A DNA stretch of 64,000 bases from Sclerotinia nivalis. Its lineage: Eukaryota > Ascomycota > Leotiomycetes > Helotiales > Sclerotiniaceae. Each line of letters opens with the position of its first letter. The first letter of the stretch is position 1. The notes beneath the pieces are model-generated. The model was not told where the DNA came from. It saw only the letters and a list, made by a program, of their open reading frames with translations, and searched no databases. A program made the translations under genes and the position numbers. The stretch lies in the NCBI GenBank assembly GCA_029531795.1, contig JAPEIS010000018.1, forward strand, positions 617,055-681,054, given 5' to 3'. This document shows, one piece after another, positions 44,359 through 56,900 of the stretch.

Positions 44359-47300
44359 ATGGCTAATTATCAAAACTCTCTTTCCAATTCTTCTTCTAAT
44401 TATTTCGAATTCAATACTAATGAATTATTTAGTCATTTTAGAGAAACTGAGGACTTTCAAACTAAATTAGCTTTTCAAGAGATTAATGAAGTTTCATTTA
44501 TTTCTTATTATTCTGCATTTCAATTTATTCTTTGTGATATCTGTGGAGTTTGTATTCAAAACTTCAAAATTCATCTTCAGGAAAAACACTTTTTCGATTT
44601 AAATTCACTTCATAAAAAAGAATTGATTCAAAAAGCCTGTATTATTTATAATTCCTTAAGCATTGAATCTATGAAAAACAATCTAAAATTAATTCAATTA
44701 TTTCAATCTGAATTTTCTATTCTTTGTTTTCCTGAATTACCTCTTAAATCTCTATTTCAATGTTCTATTTGTAATCTCATTAAATCTAATCTAAAAAATC
44801 TAAAAAAACATCTCAATTCTAATCATAAAGATATTGCTTTCGATCTGCGTTTTGATTTAATCAAGAATATTTCAGGGCAAGAGTTATTATCTAATCGTTT
44901 ATTTTTCGAAGTTCAAATTAAAGAAAAGAATCATTCTAATGAAAATTTTAATTCAATTCGAAATGATATTATTGAAGTAAATGATGAATTAGATAATGAT
45001 TTATCATCTTCTTCTCTCAATTTGAATTTAATTAAAAAGAATTGGAAGAATACTTTTGATTCTAAATTAAAGGGTATCGAACAAAAGATTAATTCTACTA
45101 AAGTTGGTTTAGAAAATCTTACTCCATTTCAAGAACGTACTAGATATATTGAATATATTCAAAAGTTTGATATTAATGATTTAAAATCTTGTTCTAATTT
45201 TCATATTGTATCTGAGAGTCGTATAGCTCAATCCTCTTTTAAAACAATCCTTTCTAATTTAGAAATCTTATTATATCTAAGTTTAGAGAAAGTAGTATTT
45301 CTGAATAAATCTCATCTAAATATTTTGAATAGCTTTGAAAAAGATAAGATTAGAAATAAAGGATTTAAACCTCTTCATAATCCTAATAGTCGTACTAAAT
45401 ATTTTACCTTTTTTCAAACCTTTTTTAGTTTCATTATATATACTTCTTTTAAACACCCTAATGTTTTTTATTCTGATTTTAATAATTTAAGAGCTAAAGT
45501 GATTGAATTACTTAAAAAAGCTGTGGATTTCAATGAGATTCTAGATTCTGAAAGGTTTTTAGAATCTAATATAAAAAGCAGTAAAAAGTCTTTCATTAAA
45601 AGAGCTAATAAGGTCAAATTTAATAGTTTGAATTTGAATCAAGAAGAGAATAATAATTCGATTGTTTTAAGCGATTCTGAAGAATCTAATTCGGATGATT
45701 TAAATGAGTCAGATGATTCAGATGATTCAAATGATTCATCTGATTCATCTAATTCATTTAAATCATCTGAATTAAATTCTTTAGAAAATGATTCTAATAA
45801 TATTATTGAAAATTTTATTAAAATTAATGATTCAGATAATGAATTATTGATTGAGATGAGAGATTTAATTTTAGATATTATAATTATATGCTTTAAACAA
45901 AAGACTGATTTAAATATCTTCGATAGTCCTATTAATTGCTTCTTTGCTTGCCAATCTATTAGAAATAATAATTCCATTCGAGATACCCTTCAATTATCCC
46001 AATTTTATTCACATTTTATTTATTGTAGTCAATTATTTGTAGTTGAATATTCTATTCGTCAATTAATCATTCATCCTATTTATATTTTGAATTCGATTTT
46101 ATCTAGATTTATGATTAATTACTTTCAGAATCATAGTCAAAATGCATTAGCTGAAATTCTATTGCATCGAAATTATGCTTTTAAAGTGAATAAAGAATTA
46201 TCTAGTGAGAGTTTAATTATTATTAGCTCTACTCAAGTGAATACACTTTCTTATAGAGATATTACTATTAGTGTGGATAATCTAAAGGAGCTATTTAAAT
46301 CGATTTTAAATTCTACTTATTCTTTTTTTAATGAATCAATTTTAATGAATATTGATTTGGATGAATTCTCACACATTAGATTGGAAGATTTTAGTAAATA
46401 TGAAGATCGTGAAAATAAAACTCCCTTTAAATCATTCAAAGATTTTCATCCCAATGTTAAGTTTAATGACGAATTTCTAATCAATAAAGTGATTGATATT
46501 GAAAGATTAAGAGATCATTTCTTTGTAATTTCGAACAATAATTTAAAGTTGAATAAATCGAATTATAAGAATTACCTTAAAGATATTTTGAAATTCAAGA
46601 AGATGCTTTTATTACTAATTCATTTAACTAGTGGTTTACCTTCAAGAGGTACTGAATTGTGTACATTAAGGTATCAGAATTCTAATAAAGATCAGAGAGA
46701 ACTGTTTTTAGATATTGGAAGTTCTTTATTTATTACAAATATCTCTGCTGATAAATCAAGATCTCGTACAGAACTTCGTGCTTCAAAGCTTAAATATTTA
46801 CCTATATCTGTTTCTAATATCTTATTAAAATATATTGTTTGTGTTGATCCTTTTATAAAAGCATTGAATATTACTAGTACTAAATTCGATTTCAATTTAA
46901 TGAATCCCTATTTAGGGTATTTCAATCAACGTTCTCTCGTTTCTTCCGATCTTTCTTATATTCTTAAAAAATATTCTGAATCAATATTAGATCTTAATTT
47001 GAATCTTCAAAAATATAGACAAATAATTGTAGGAATTATGAGAGAATTTATGAAAGAAAAGATTAATTTAAGTGATTTAACTCTTGAAGATGATTTGAAT
47101 GAAGCTAGCGCACATCAAATTCAAAGTAGTTTAATGGGACATACTTCAGATATTGATTATATGCATTATGGGCGTTCTAGGACTACATTTAAAAATATTC
47201 CTTTAAATAAGCAAAATAAATATTTAGAATTAAGTTTGCGATTTCATGAATTTCTCGGGTTGAAAGATTATAGGGTTGAAGTAAGTCCTTTTGTTAGTAG

Positions 47301-49261
47301 TTTGACTATTAGGAATCAAACTATATTAAAAGAAAAAGATTCAATATTAAATAGTCTATTAGTTAGATATAGTAAAGAATCCGATTCAATCAATCCTCGC
47401 AAGCATCATCGACAGAGTAGTTCTATTGATGATAATTCTAATAGAATGATTAAAAAATTGAAAGTTTCAGAATTTCAATCATTTTCTAATACTGCTTCTT
47501 CTAATATTATATTGAATCAATTATTGAGAGAGTTCTTAAATGATTCAACTGCCTCTTTTAGAATCTCAGAACAGGAGACTTTGATAAAAAGTATATTATT
47601 AAAAGTTCCATATATTTTAGGGGTTTTGCCTACTAATAGTGGTAAATCTTTAAGCTATTTATTGACTAGTTCATTAATAACTTCCAAAATTACTATTGTG
47701 ATTATCCCTTTGATTGCTTTAAAAGCTGATATTTTAAATAGAGCTAAAAGTTTCAATATTCCTTGTTCCGTTTGGGAAGAAAATCGAGAGTTTAAAAATC
47801 TTACTTTAATTAGTATTGAATCAATTATTAAAGAAAGCTTTATAGTGAAGTTGATTGAATTGATTAATGAAAAGAAGATAGATCGATTTATAATTGATGA
47901 GTGTCATTTATTAGTTACTAGCTCTCATTATCGTAATATTATATTTCGTTTTAGATCTCTATTATTGACTAAATGTCAATTCGTTTTTTTAACTGGTACC
48001 TTGCCTCTTTCTATTGAAAAGCAATTAATGAATCATTTATCTTTACAGAATATTTCAATTATTAGAGCACCTAGTACTCGAAATAATATTGTTTATAAAG
48101 CTAAGATCTTTGATTCATTCAATATAGAAAATCAATTTACTGAAGTTCGAACTTATATTGAAGATTTTAAAATCACGTCATTTTTAAGTAATAAGGATAA
48201 AATCATTATTTTTGGTCCTTCTAAAAAAGATGTAAATTCCTTGTCTAGTTTTTTAAATTGTTCTTTTTATCATTCTGATTTAGGTTTATTGGAGCAAAAT
48301 CGCGTGTTAAATGATTTTTTTAATGTTTTTAATGATTTTAATCGAATTATCGTTAGTACATCTGGTTTAGAAGAAGGAATTGATTATTCTAGCGTGCGTT
48401 TAGTGATTTATTTTAAATTTCGTTCATCTTTTATTGGATTTTTATAGGGTTCTAGTAGGGGGGGAAGAGATTTAAGATCTAGTGAGTCTTGTTTCTTTTA
48501 TAATAAATCTGAAGAGAATGATAAACCTAGTGATTTTGATTCAGATAGAACCGAATTACGTAAATATTTAAGGGAATCTATCTGTAGACGAAAAGTTATC
48601 GATTTATATTTAGATAATAATATTACAGAAGAATGTTTACCCTTTCAGGAGATGTGTGATTTATGTACAGAAAGAGGAGCTTAAAAATATGCAAGTTCAT
48701 TATATAAGAGCTCAAAGAATTGAAAATAAGAGGAGGAGGAGGGTTGTTTATACAGTAGTAACTGATTTATATTTAAATAAGTGTTGGATTTGTAGTATAA
48801 TTCAATTATATGATTTAGATGAATCTTTTGTAGGGGGAGATCATAAATTTAGTGATTGTTCTAGTTGGAATGATTATTTAGAAGATCATTTTATAGAGAA
48901 GAAGACGAGAGAATTTAATAATTTCCATATTTCTTTAGTTCCAGATAGTTGTTGTTTTAAATGTTTATTTCCTACTCATTTCTGTTCTGTTTTAAAAAGA
49001 ATGAATAATAAAGAAGATTGTGTTTTTCCTAAATTTTATATGATTTTTTTACTTGCTTTTATTTGGGATACTAGACAGCAAATTCATGATTTCCTTTGGT
49101 CTAATAATCCGTCGAATGAATTTCTTAAAACCTTTTTTCACCCTGAGACTATTAATAATCGATTTACTTTTTATAAGAAGTTTCTAAGTAAAAAGCATAT
49201 TGAAGAGATTGATACAGATTCTATTTATGGTTTCTATTTTCTTATTAAAGAATTAAAGTGA
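44359..49261 (+). pseudogene. Telomere-linked RecQ-like helicase (TLH) with zinc fingers and a tyrosine-recombinase-like segment; one stop and one frameshift
   Basis: The frame is open for 1362 codons (44359-48447). Two C2H2 fingers lie at residues 59-77 and 135-156 (Cys59/62, His72/77; Cys135/138, His151/156). An Asp/Ser-rich linker lies near 436-480. Residues about 755-940 resemble a tyrosine-recombinase core: LPSRGTEL (Arg763), KYRQIIVGIMREF (887-897) and LMGHTSDIDYMHYG (His928, Tyr934/937). The helicase follows: PTNSGKS Walker A (Lys1096), DECH box (1180-1183), FLTGT and LEEGID. The TAG at 48445 replaces the motif VI Gln of the following GSSRGGRD, as CAG to TAG. Coding resumes, then shifts near 48660-48690 into the frame 48656-49261, which holds Cys/His clusters (CWIC, GDHKFSDC, CFKC, HFC) expected at TLH C-termini. 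It is transcribed toward the telomere. Helicase and location are firm; the recombinase reading is inference. Confidence 0.85.
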
Positions 49262-52200
49262 TTCAGACTTTTTTTATTGATTTTTTTTGGGGGAAGTTAC
49301 TTTGAGTTGAAATTATAAATCATTATTTTAAATCATTAATATTTTTAATAATGAAATTGAAATGCAAAGATTAAATGATTTTTATATTAATAGATAATAA
49401 ATTTTTAATGTTATTATTCTAAATATAAAAACCTACATTTTATATAATATAGTTTTAAGATTTTAGATAGAATAAATGAAATAATTTATATTAATAATAT
49501 TTTGAATAATTTTGTGATTTTATAATGGTATTGAATTTATAATATTCAAGGTTTTAAATTATATTTATATTATATTAAAGGATTAAGAGTTATTAATAAT
49601 ATTATTAATAATATTATTAATAATGTAATATATGTGATATATAATAGTAATATTATTAATAATATAATATATGTAATATATAATAGTAATATTATTAATA
49701 ATATAATATATATGATATATAATAATAATATATGTAATATATAATAGTAATATTATTATTAATATAATATATATGATATATAATAGTAATATTATTAATA
49801 ATGTGATATACGTAACATATAATAGTAATATTATTAATAACGTGATATATATAATATATAATATTATTGATGATTTTCTTATTAAATATTATTCTATATT
49901 TAATGATTTATATAATATTGAATTTATTATTATGAATTTATTATTATGAATTTATTATTATGAATTTATTATATTGAATTTATTTTATAATATTGAAAGC
50001 TTTTTTTATAAAAATGATTTCACCATATTGATTTCATTTATATAAAATGACTATATTCAGTGAGTTTTATATATAGATCCCTTTATAAGCTCTCTTATAG
50101 GATTCAAAGTCTATATCGTACTCTCAGTGAGCTTTATTTATAAGTTCTCTTATAGGTTTTAATTATTGATTATAATTATTCAATATAAACTTAGGTATAT
50201 TGAATGATTATCTCTGGTGAGCTTCTCTTCCGGTAAACTCCTGATGAGTTTTCATTATATGGTTATAGAGTGTATAAATCTATAATTTAGGTTTTATATG
50301 CTTATAAGGAGGATCACTGAGAGTTAATATTATTAATAATCATTTTGTATGTAAAATCATTTATCGGAAATTATTTTTTTAGTATAAATCGATTGTATAT
50401 AGAAAATCGATTAATAAGAACTCTATGGGTATATAAAAAAAATGAACTGAAAAGTATTCAATATATAATAATTCTAATATTAATACTTTATAGGTTTTAA
50501 TAAGTTATTTTAGGTTTAACTCTTCAAATTTAGGCCTTTAATATAACTTTTTGATATAATATTTTGGGTTTTTATAGCTTATAGACTCTATAATTTACTC
50601 TAGAAATCTTTTATATATATTGGTGAGTATATATAAAATTAGTATAGGTAATATTGAGTACTAGGGTTAAATATAGAAAAGATCCCTTATACTTTTTGAT
50701 TAGAGCTTTAATATTTAATATTAAGGTTCTATAGATTGTAAATACACTATTCAATCTTGATAATATAGTAGTAAAGCCTAAAAATAGAGATTTTGGGGCA
50801 TATTTATAAGGATTAGATTATTATAATATAAGGGTTATTCCTATTACTTTTTGATTAGAATCTTAATATTATTAAATTAATATTAAGATTCTATAAACTA
50901 TAAATACACTATTCAATCCTGATGATATAATAGTAAAGCCTATAATATAAGGATTACATAATATTTTTGGGGCATTTTATTTAAAATTTGAGGGGTTTTA
51001 CTTTGAAGGGAATTTAAATACTTTTTGATTGAAATCTTAATATTATTAAATTAGTATTAAGATTTTATAGACTATAAATACTCTATTCAATCCTGATGAT
51101 ATAAGGGAAAAGCTTAATATATAAGGGAATAATAGTACTTTGGGGATTATTATTTAATATTTTGAGGCTTTAAATTTAATATTTGAGGAGTTTGAATTTG
51201 ATAAAAAACCCTAAGACTTTTTGATTGAAATCTTAATATTGTGAAATTAATATAAAGATTTTATAGACTATAAGTACTCTATTCAATCCTAATGATATAG
51301 GGGAAAAGCTTAATATTAGGGTTATAATATCATTTTAGAGATTATGATTTAATTAGGGGGCTTAAAATTTAATATTTGAAGGCATTTAATTTAATGGGAA
51401 ACCCTTAAACTTTTTGATTGAAATCTTAATATTATTAAATTAGTATAAAGATTTTATAGGCTATAAGTACTTTATTCAATTCTGATGATATAAAGGAATA
51501 ATCTATTATTTAAAAGTTTATTATTATTATAGATCTTATAATATAATATCTGGGGACTTAGAATTTAATATTAGAGGGCTTTGAATTTTATAATAGAGAG
51601 CTTTGAATTTTATATTCGAGGGCTTTGAATTTTATATTAGAGGGTCTTTAATTTAATAGGAAATCCTTTGACTTTTTGATTGAAATCTTAATATTATTAA
51701 ATTAGTATTAAGGTTTTATAGGCTATAAGTACCCTATTCAATCCTGATGATATAGGGGAATAGTCTATTATATAGGGATCTATTATTATTATAGATCTTA
51801 TAATATATTATTTGGGGATTTAGAATTTAATATTAGGGGATTTATAATTTAATATTTGAGGGTTTAGAATTTAATATTAGGGGATTTATAATTTAATATT
51901 TGGGGGTTTAGAATTTAATATTTGGGGTTTTAGAATTTAATATCTGAGGACATAGAATATAATATTTGGGGGTTTAGAATATAATATCTAAGGGTATAGA
52001 ATTTAATATTTGGGGGTTTATAATTTAATATTTGGGGGTTTATAATTTAATATCTTGAGGGGCTTTGAATTTTATATTCGGGGAATGATTATTTAATATT
52101 AGGGGGCTTTGAATTTAATATTTAGAGAATCATTAATTTATAAGGCTTTGAATTTAATATTTGAGGGATTATTATTTTAAATTTAGGGATTTTGAATTTA

Positions 52201-53473
52201 ATAAGGAAGCCTACAATTTTTTGATTTAAATGTTAATATTATGAAATTCGTATAAACGTTTTATAAAACCGAAGAGTTTAATATATAATGATTTAATATT
52301 CATTTAAGAGGTAGTGTATAATGTATTCTAAATCAAACCCGGTAAGTAGTTTATTTATTATATCTTGAATAAATAGATAGAATTTATAAAGAATATTTAA
52401 ATGATTATATAATATTAGATGAATGATTAATATTAGGTGAATGATTAATATTAGGTGAATGATTAATATTAGGTGAATGATTATATAATATTAGGTGAAT
52501 GATTAATATTAGGTAAATGATTATATAATATTATTTATTATAGTTTAATGTATATATTTTGTATTTACTTTGAAGGTATATCAAAAAAGAATCTATGGTT
52601 CAGTAGTAGTATTCTTTATTTCAATTCAATTAATATATTTAGATATACTTATACTAGAAATTTTAATTTTTTAATAAAAAAACAGATTTTAATTCTATAT
52701 ATTTAGTGTTTAGTTTAAAAGTATATCAAAAAGAATTCTATAGCTCAATAATAGAATTCTTCATTTCAATTCTTAAAATTTCTAATTTAATAAATATATT
52801 TCGATATATCTATGCTCGAAGTAGATGAAATAAATTTACTTCGAACGCAGGTATATCTGAATATATTATTTAGAATAGAAATTTTCAAAATTGAAATAAA
52901 AAATTCTATCACTAAATTATAGAGTTCATTTTTTTGTAAATCTTATAATAAGAATATATAAAGAAGGATAATTATAAATAGAATATATAAATAATCTTAT
53001 AATATATAAGAAAGTATAATTATAGTATATATAGATAACTTTATAATATAAATAACTTTATAATATATGGGATGAAGTAATTATATTATATATAAGTAAC
53101 TTTATAATATATAGGGAAGAATAATTATAATATATATAGATAACTTTATAATATATAGGAAAAGGTAATTATAATATATATAGGTCACTTTATAATATAT
53201 GAGTAACTTTATAATATATAGGTAAGTTTATAATATATAGGTAACTTTATAATATATATAGATAACTTTATATTATATGGGAAAAGGTAATTATAATATA
53301 TATAAGTAATTTTATATTATATAGGAAAAGGTAATTATAATATATATAAGTAACTTTATAATATATAAATAACTTTATAATATATAAAAGAGGTAACCTA
53401 TAAATTTTGAATCCACCCGAAGGGTAACCCGTACATGTATATGCATCAGAATCAGGGTTAGAATCAGAATCAG
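49262..53473. repeat. AT-rich subtelomeric satellite region with several tandem families
   Basis: No coding sequence. The families, in order, are: an AATATTATTAATAAT/ATATATGATATATAATAGT array (49590-49865); a diverged repeat of about 190 bp whose core is TTTTTGATTGAAATCTTAAT...CTATTCAATCCTGATGATAT (about 50690, 50845, 51025, 51215, 51410, 51675); a 20-30 bp TTTAGAATTTAATATTTGGGG family (51540-52080); an ATTAGGTGAATGATTAAT array (52415-52530); and a TAACTTTATAATATATAGG array (52975-53390). G exceeds C on this strand in most of them. Confidence 0.8.
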
Positions 53474-53945
53474 AATAGAAGAGTAAATATAGAGTCCGGG
53501 TCAGGATATGATTTTGGAAATTTAGGTATACATTCCCTTCTAAATAATATAACAAACACAACACAATCATTTATTTTATTATTGAGAAGTTGTAGGAGGA
53601 GTTATGATTGATGAAAGGTAGGTATTATGATACTACACTTCTCGATTTGGCGAAAAGTATAGTACTGCCGATAAGTCCACCGCCTTCCGAATCGAGGTTT
53701 TTCAAACAACAAACATTCTAATCCTAAAAAAGACTTCTAGCTTTTGAATAAAATAATGAAAATCTGATAATTCAAATCTATATACTACGAAGTAATACTA
53801 TACTTAATTATATTATCATAAAAAAATCGTAGATGAAGATATAATTGATCAAAGTTAATTCTAAAAAGTTCGATACTACCGGCAAATCACCGTTTTCCCA
53901 ATCGAGATTTTTCAAACATTTACTTCCTTTTACTCTACGAAATCT
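53474..53945. repeat. Subtelomeric block copy 3, RIP-affected copy of 43013-43490
   Basis: Collinear with 43013-43490, with many G-to-A and some C-to-T differences (for example GGTGTTGTGGTGCTGCAC became GGTATTATGATACTACAC). Both TACTGCC...CACCG motifs are recognisable (about 53655 and 53876). It ends 33 bp before the first codon of the decayed gene at 53978, so it occupies a promoter position. Confidence 0.85.
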
Positions 53946-53977
53946 ACTTTCATCATCAACTTCTTTATAAGATTAAA

Positions 53978-56900
53978 ATGTTACCTCAAAAGAAACGTAA
54001 TGAACGACCGAAGAAGTATTCGAATATCGAAGAAACTAGAAAAGCGAATATCGAAAACACCCTCCGCTATCGAGAAAAGAAAACGCTTCAATTCTTGGGC
54101 TCAATCGACTTCATTATATACGAGCCTTCGCTCTATTCAGATATCCTTACAAATACTCCTTCTACAATTGGCCTTCGAACGGATATTCAAATCCCTCAAG
54201 ATTATGATACTCAAAAAGCGATATTCCAGAAACCCTGCAATCGACTTCTCTATTATTGATTCAATTACCTTCGATCGATAAAAATGCCGATGTTGCTGTA
54301 CAGATTAAGCAAATCCAAAAAAACGAACAAGAGGTTAATCTTGAAAGAAACGAATATGATATAGAGATTGCAGAAATTCTGATAGGATTACGATCGACTT
54401 ATACAACTAGTATAGTTGAGAAGACGAGAATTGATGGGATATCAGAAATACATATTGAAGGAACGATTAAAATAGGGATATCAGGAATACAGACGATAAA
54501 AAACTCATATATTGTTAATCAAGAAAAGGGAGTTCACAATGAAGAATCTCAGCGTTCTTGCTCTTTGTATATTGGTTCTGTAAATAAGCCAATAATGATA
54601 TAAGATAATGATAGCATTATTATATCAAATTCATTTAATGAATCAATAAGTATTCAAAGATCTTTAATGAATACAATACTATCGGAAACACCAATTCAAT
54701 CCAAATCATTCCCTTTATCATCATTATCAAATAGAACTAATAGCAAAGGAAGCATTAATAGACAAAGTATATTATTTCCAATTCAGAAGAACAATCTTTT
54801 GTTATGGATGAAGTTTTTAACAATAAGATCATCTGAAAACAATATATCTTCCCTTTCAACTATAAAAAGGCTTCCCAACAATATTTCTCTTTTACTTTTT
54901 CATCGAATTGAAAATTTTATATTGTTTTTGTTTATTCAGCTAATAATTCGAATAACACTAAATCCTATCATCTTTGTACCCAATTCAATTTCTATTCCAA
55001 CAGTAACAGATTCTCCAATACTAAAAACCTTTCTAAACGTGATAGTATCTTCTATTTCCATTGAGCGAACTATCTTCAAACTTGCCAAACAGTTTCGGAA
55101 TTTCCAAAACTGTATTTATGAACAGTATTCTCAAGCTAATCAATCTTATTACGAATATTATTAATGATTAGATATATATTCTAAATGTTCATCTCTATCA
55201 CAAATTACTAATCTTTTTAAAGGAAGTTATATTGGAAGTGTACTTTTACCTAATGTTTTGAATAGTTTTAAATTGATGAAAACAGAAGATTATAATGGTT
55301 TCGATTATCAAACAGCATTTGAAAGTACAAATATATTAGCTATACTTGAAGATATTGAAATGCGGAATGAAAATCTATCTAAGAACTTATATTTATTACA
55401 ATATTATATAACTAATAAAAAGAATCGTTATTCTAAAATAATGTTTGATATTAATAATACTTGTTGCTTCTTTATCAATTTAGTATTTGCAAAACGAGAT
55501 ATCAATTGGTTGTCTAAAATATATCCTATTTTCAATTTTACAAATAACATCCATTTTGGATTGCAAATACCGGTATATAATGATTGTGATATATTGATAT
55601 ACAAATATATCCCACTTTATAAGATTCTTTATTATTGTTTTAGTATTATAATTGGAATGGATTCATTATTGATTTTCATCTTCTTTCTAACTCTTTATTT
55701 AGAGAATGATTATAAGTATACTACCTATTTGAGCAAGCAAGATAATGAACTCTTTTATGATGCTATTGTTGGTCTAGCAATAAATAAGATAATTGAGTTT
55801 TCTAATATTATACAATATTACTTTGCATTTGCTAAAATTTCAAACTTGAATTCGACTGCAATATCAGTAGAGAATCTTGATCGAAAAGAATCAACAAGAA
55901 ATCAACTTATCAAATATATTATACAATTTTAATATCTTGATACACTTTGGAGCTTTATTCTTCAAACTATCGATGAGAATTCGGATTTTGATCGATTTCG
56001 AGGAGTAACCTTATTTGTCGATTTAAAGAATACTAAACTGGAATTTATAGATACTAATTTGATTCAAGTGTATAATGGTTAGAAAACAAAGTAGTCTAAA
56101 GTAATTGATATACAATTTTATAATCAAGATTGTACGTTTGTTGATCTTGCAAAACAAATAATATCCGAAGATAGTATTCTGCTATATAATCATATTCCGG
56201 AAAACTACGAAACAGAAATATTCTTATAAAAGAAATATTGTTTCGAAGTGTATACTAAAAGTCAGATAGTTCTTGATGCAAATAGTAATCTAACTAAAGA
56301 GAACTCTAAACATATTATATATTCTTAAATGATAATACAGAATACTATAAATCAAATTTTGTTTGCTATTCTAAATAGGTAAAAAAATAAAGATGGATTG
56401 ATCTATTCTCAATACTATATATTAATCAAAACATCCTTTGATTCATCAAAGATATATATCTTTAATAATGACTCAATTGAGAATCTGGCTTTCGATTCTG
56501 AATACATCCGATTACTACAATAAGAAGAAAATGGGATTATCTTCTCCAAAACCGTTTATAAATTTGATTATCTTTACAGCAAAAAGCGGGTCTATACAAA
56601 TCTCGTCGATAATCGCAGAAAGTTGTACGGGATTCGAAAAGAGTATTGTATCTCTTTGATTATAATGGAAGAGGTTTATCAATAATAACAATAATAAAAT
56701 CTATACAATAACAAAATTGATATTGTTCAATCTATTCTCCCTTATTATATTATCCCTACTCAAGAGTTGCTTGATTTTTTCTCGATTCAAATCAATAAAT
56801 ATTGTTTTCTTTTTGAATATATTTTTGTATATACAGATATAATATATTTGTTACCAGAAATTATTGTTATAATAGTAACACTCAAAGCTCTTCGATTTTG

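Noticed and set aside
44359..49261. Starship captain (DUF3435) interpretation of the helicase gene
   Set aside because: A recombinase-like core is present, but it is embedded between zinc fingers and a RecQ-like helicase at a chromosome end. No cargo boundaries or duplication were seen, so telomere-linked helicase fits better.
49590..49865. CRISPR-like regular array
   Set aside because: The genome is fungal, the units have no unique spacers, and the pattern is an AT minisatellite.
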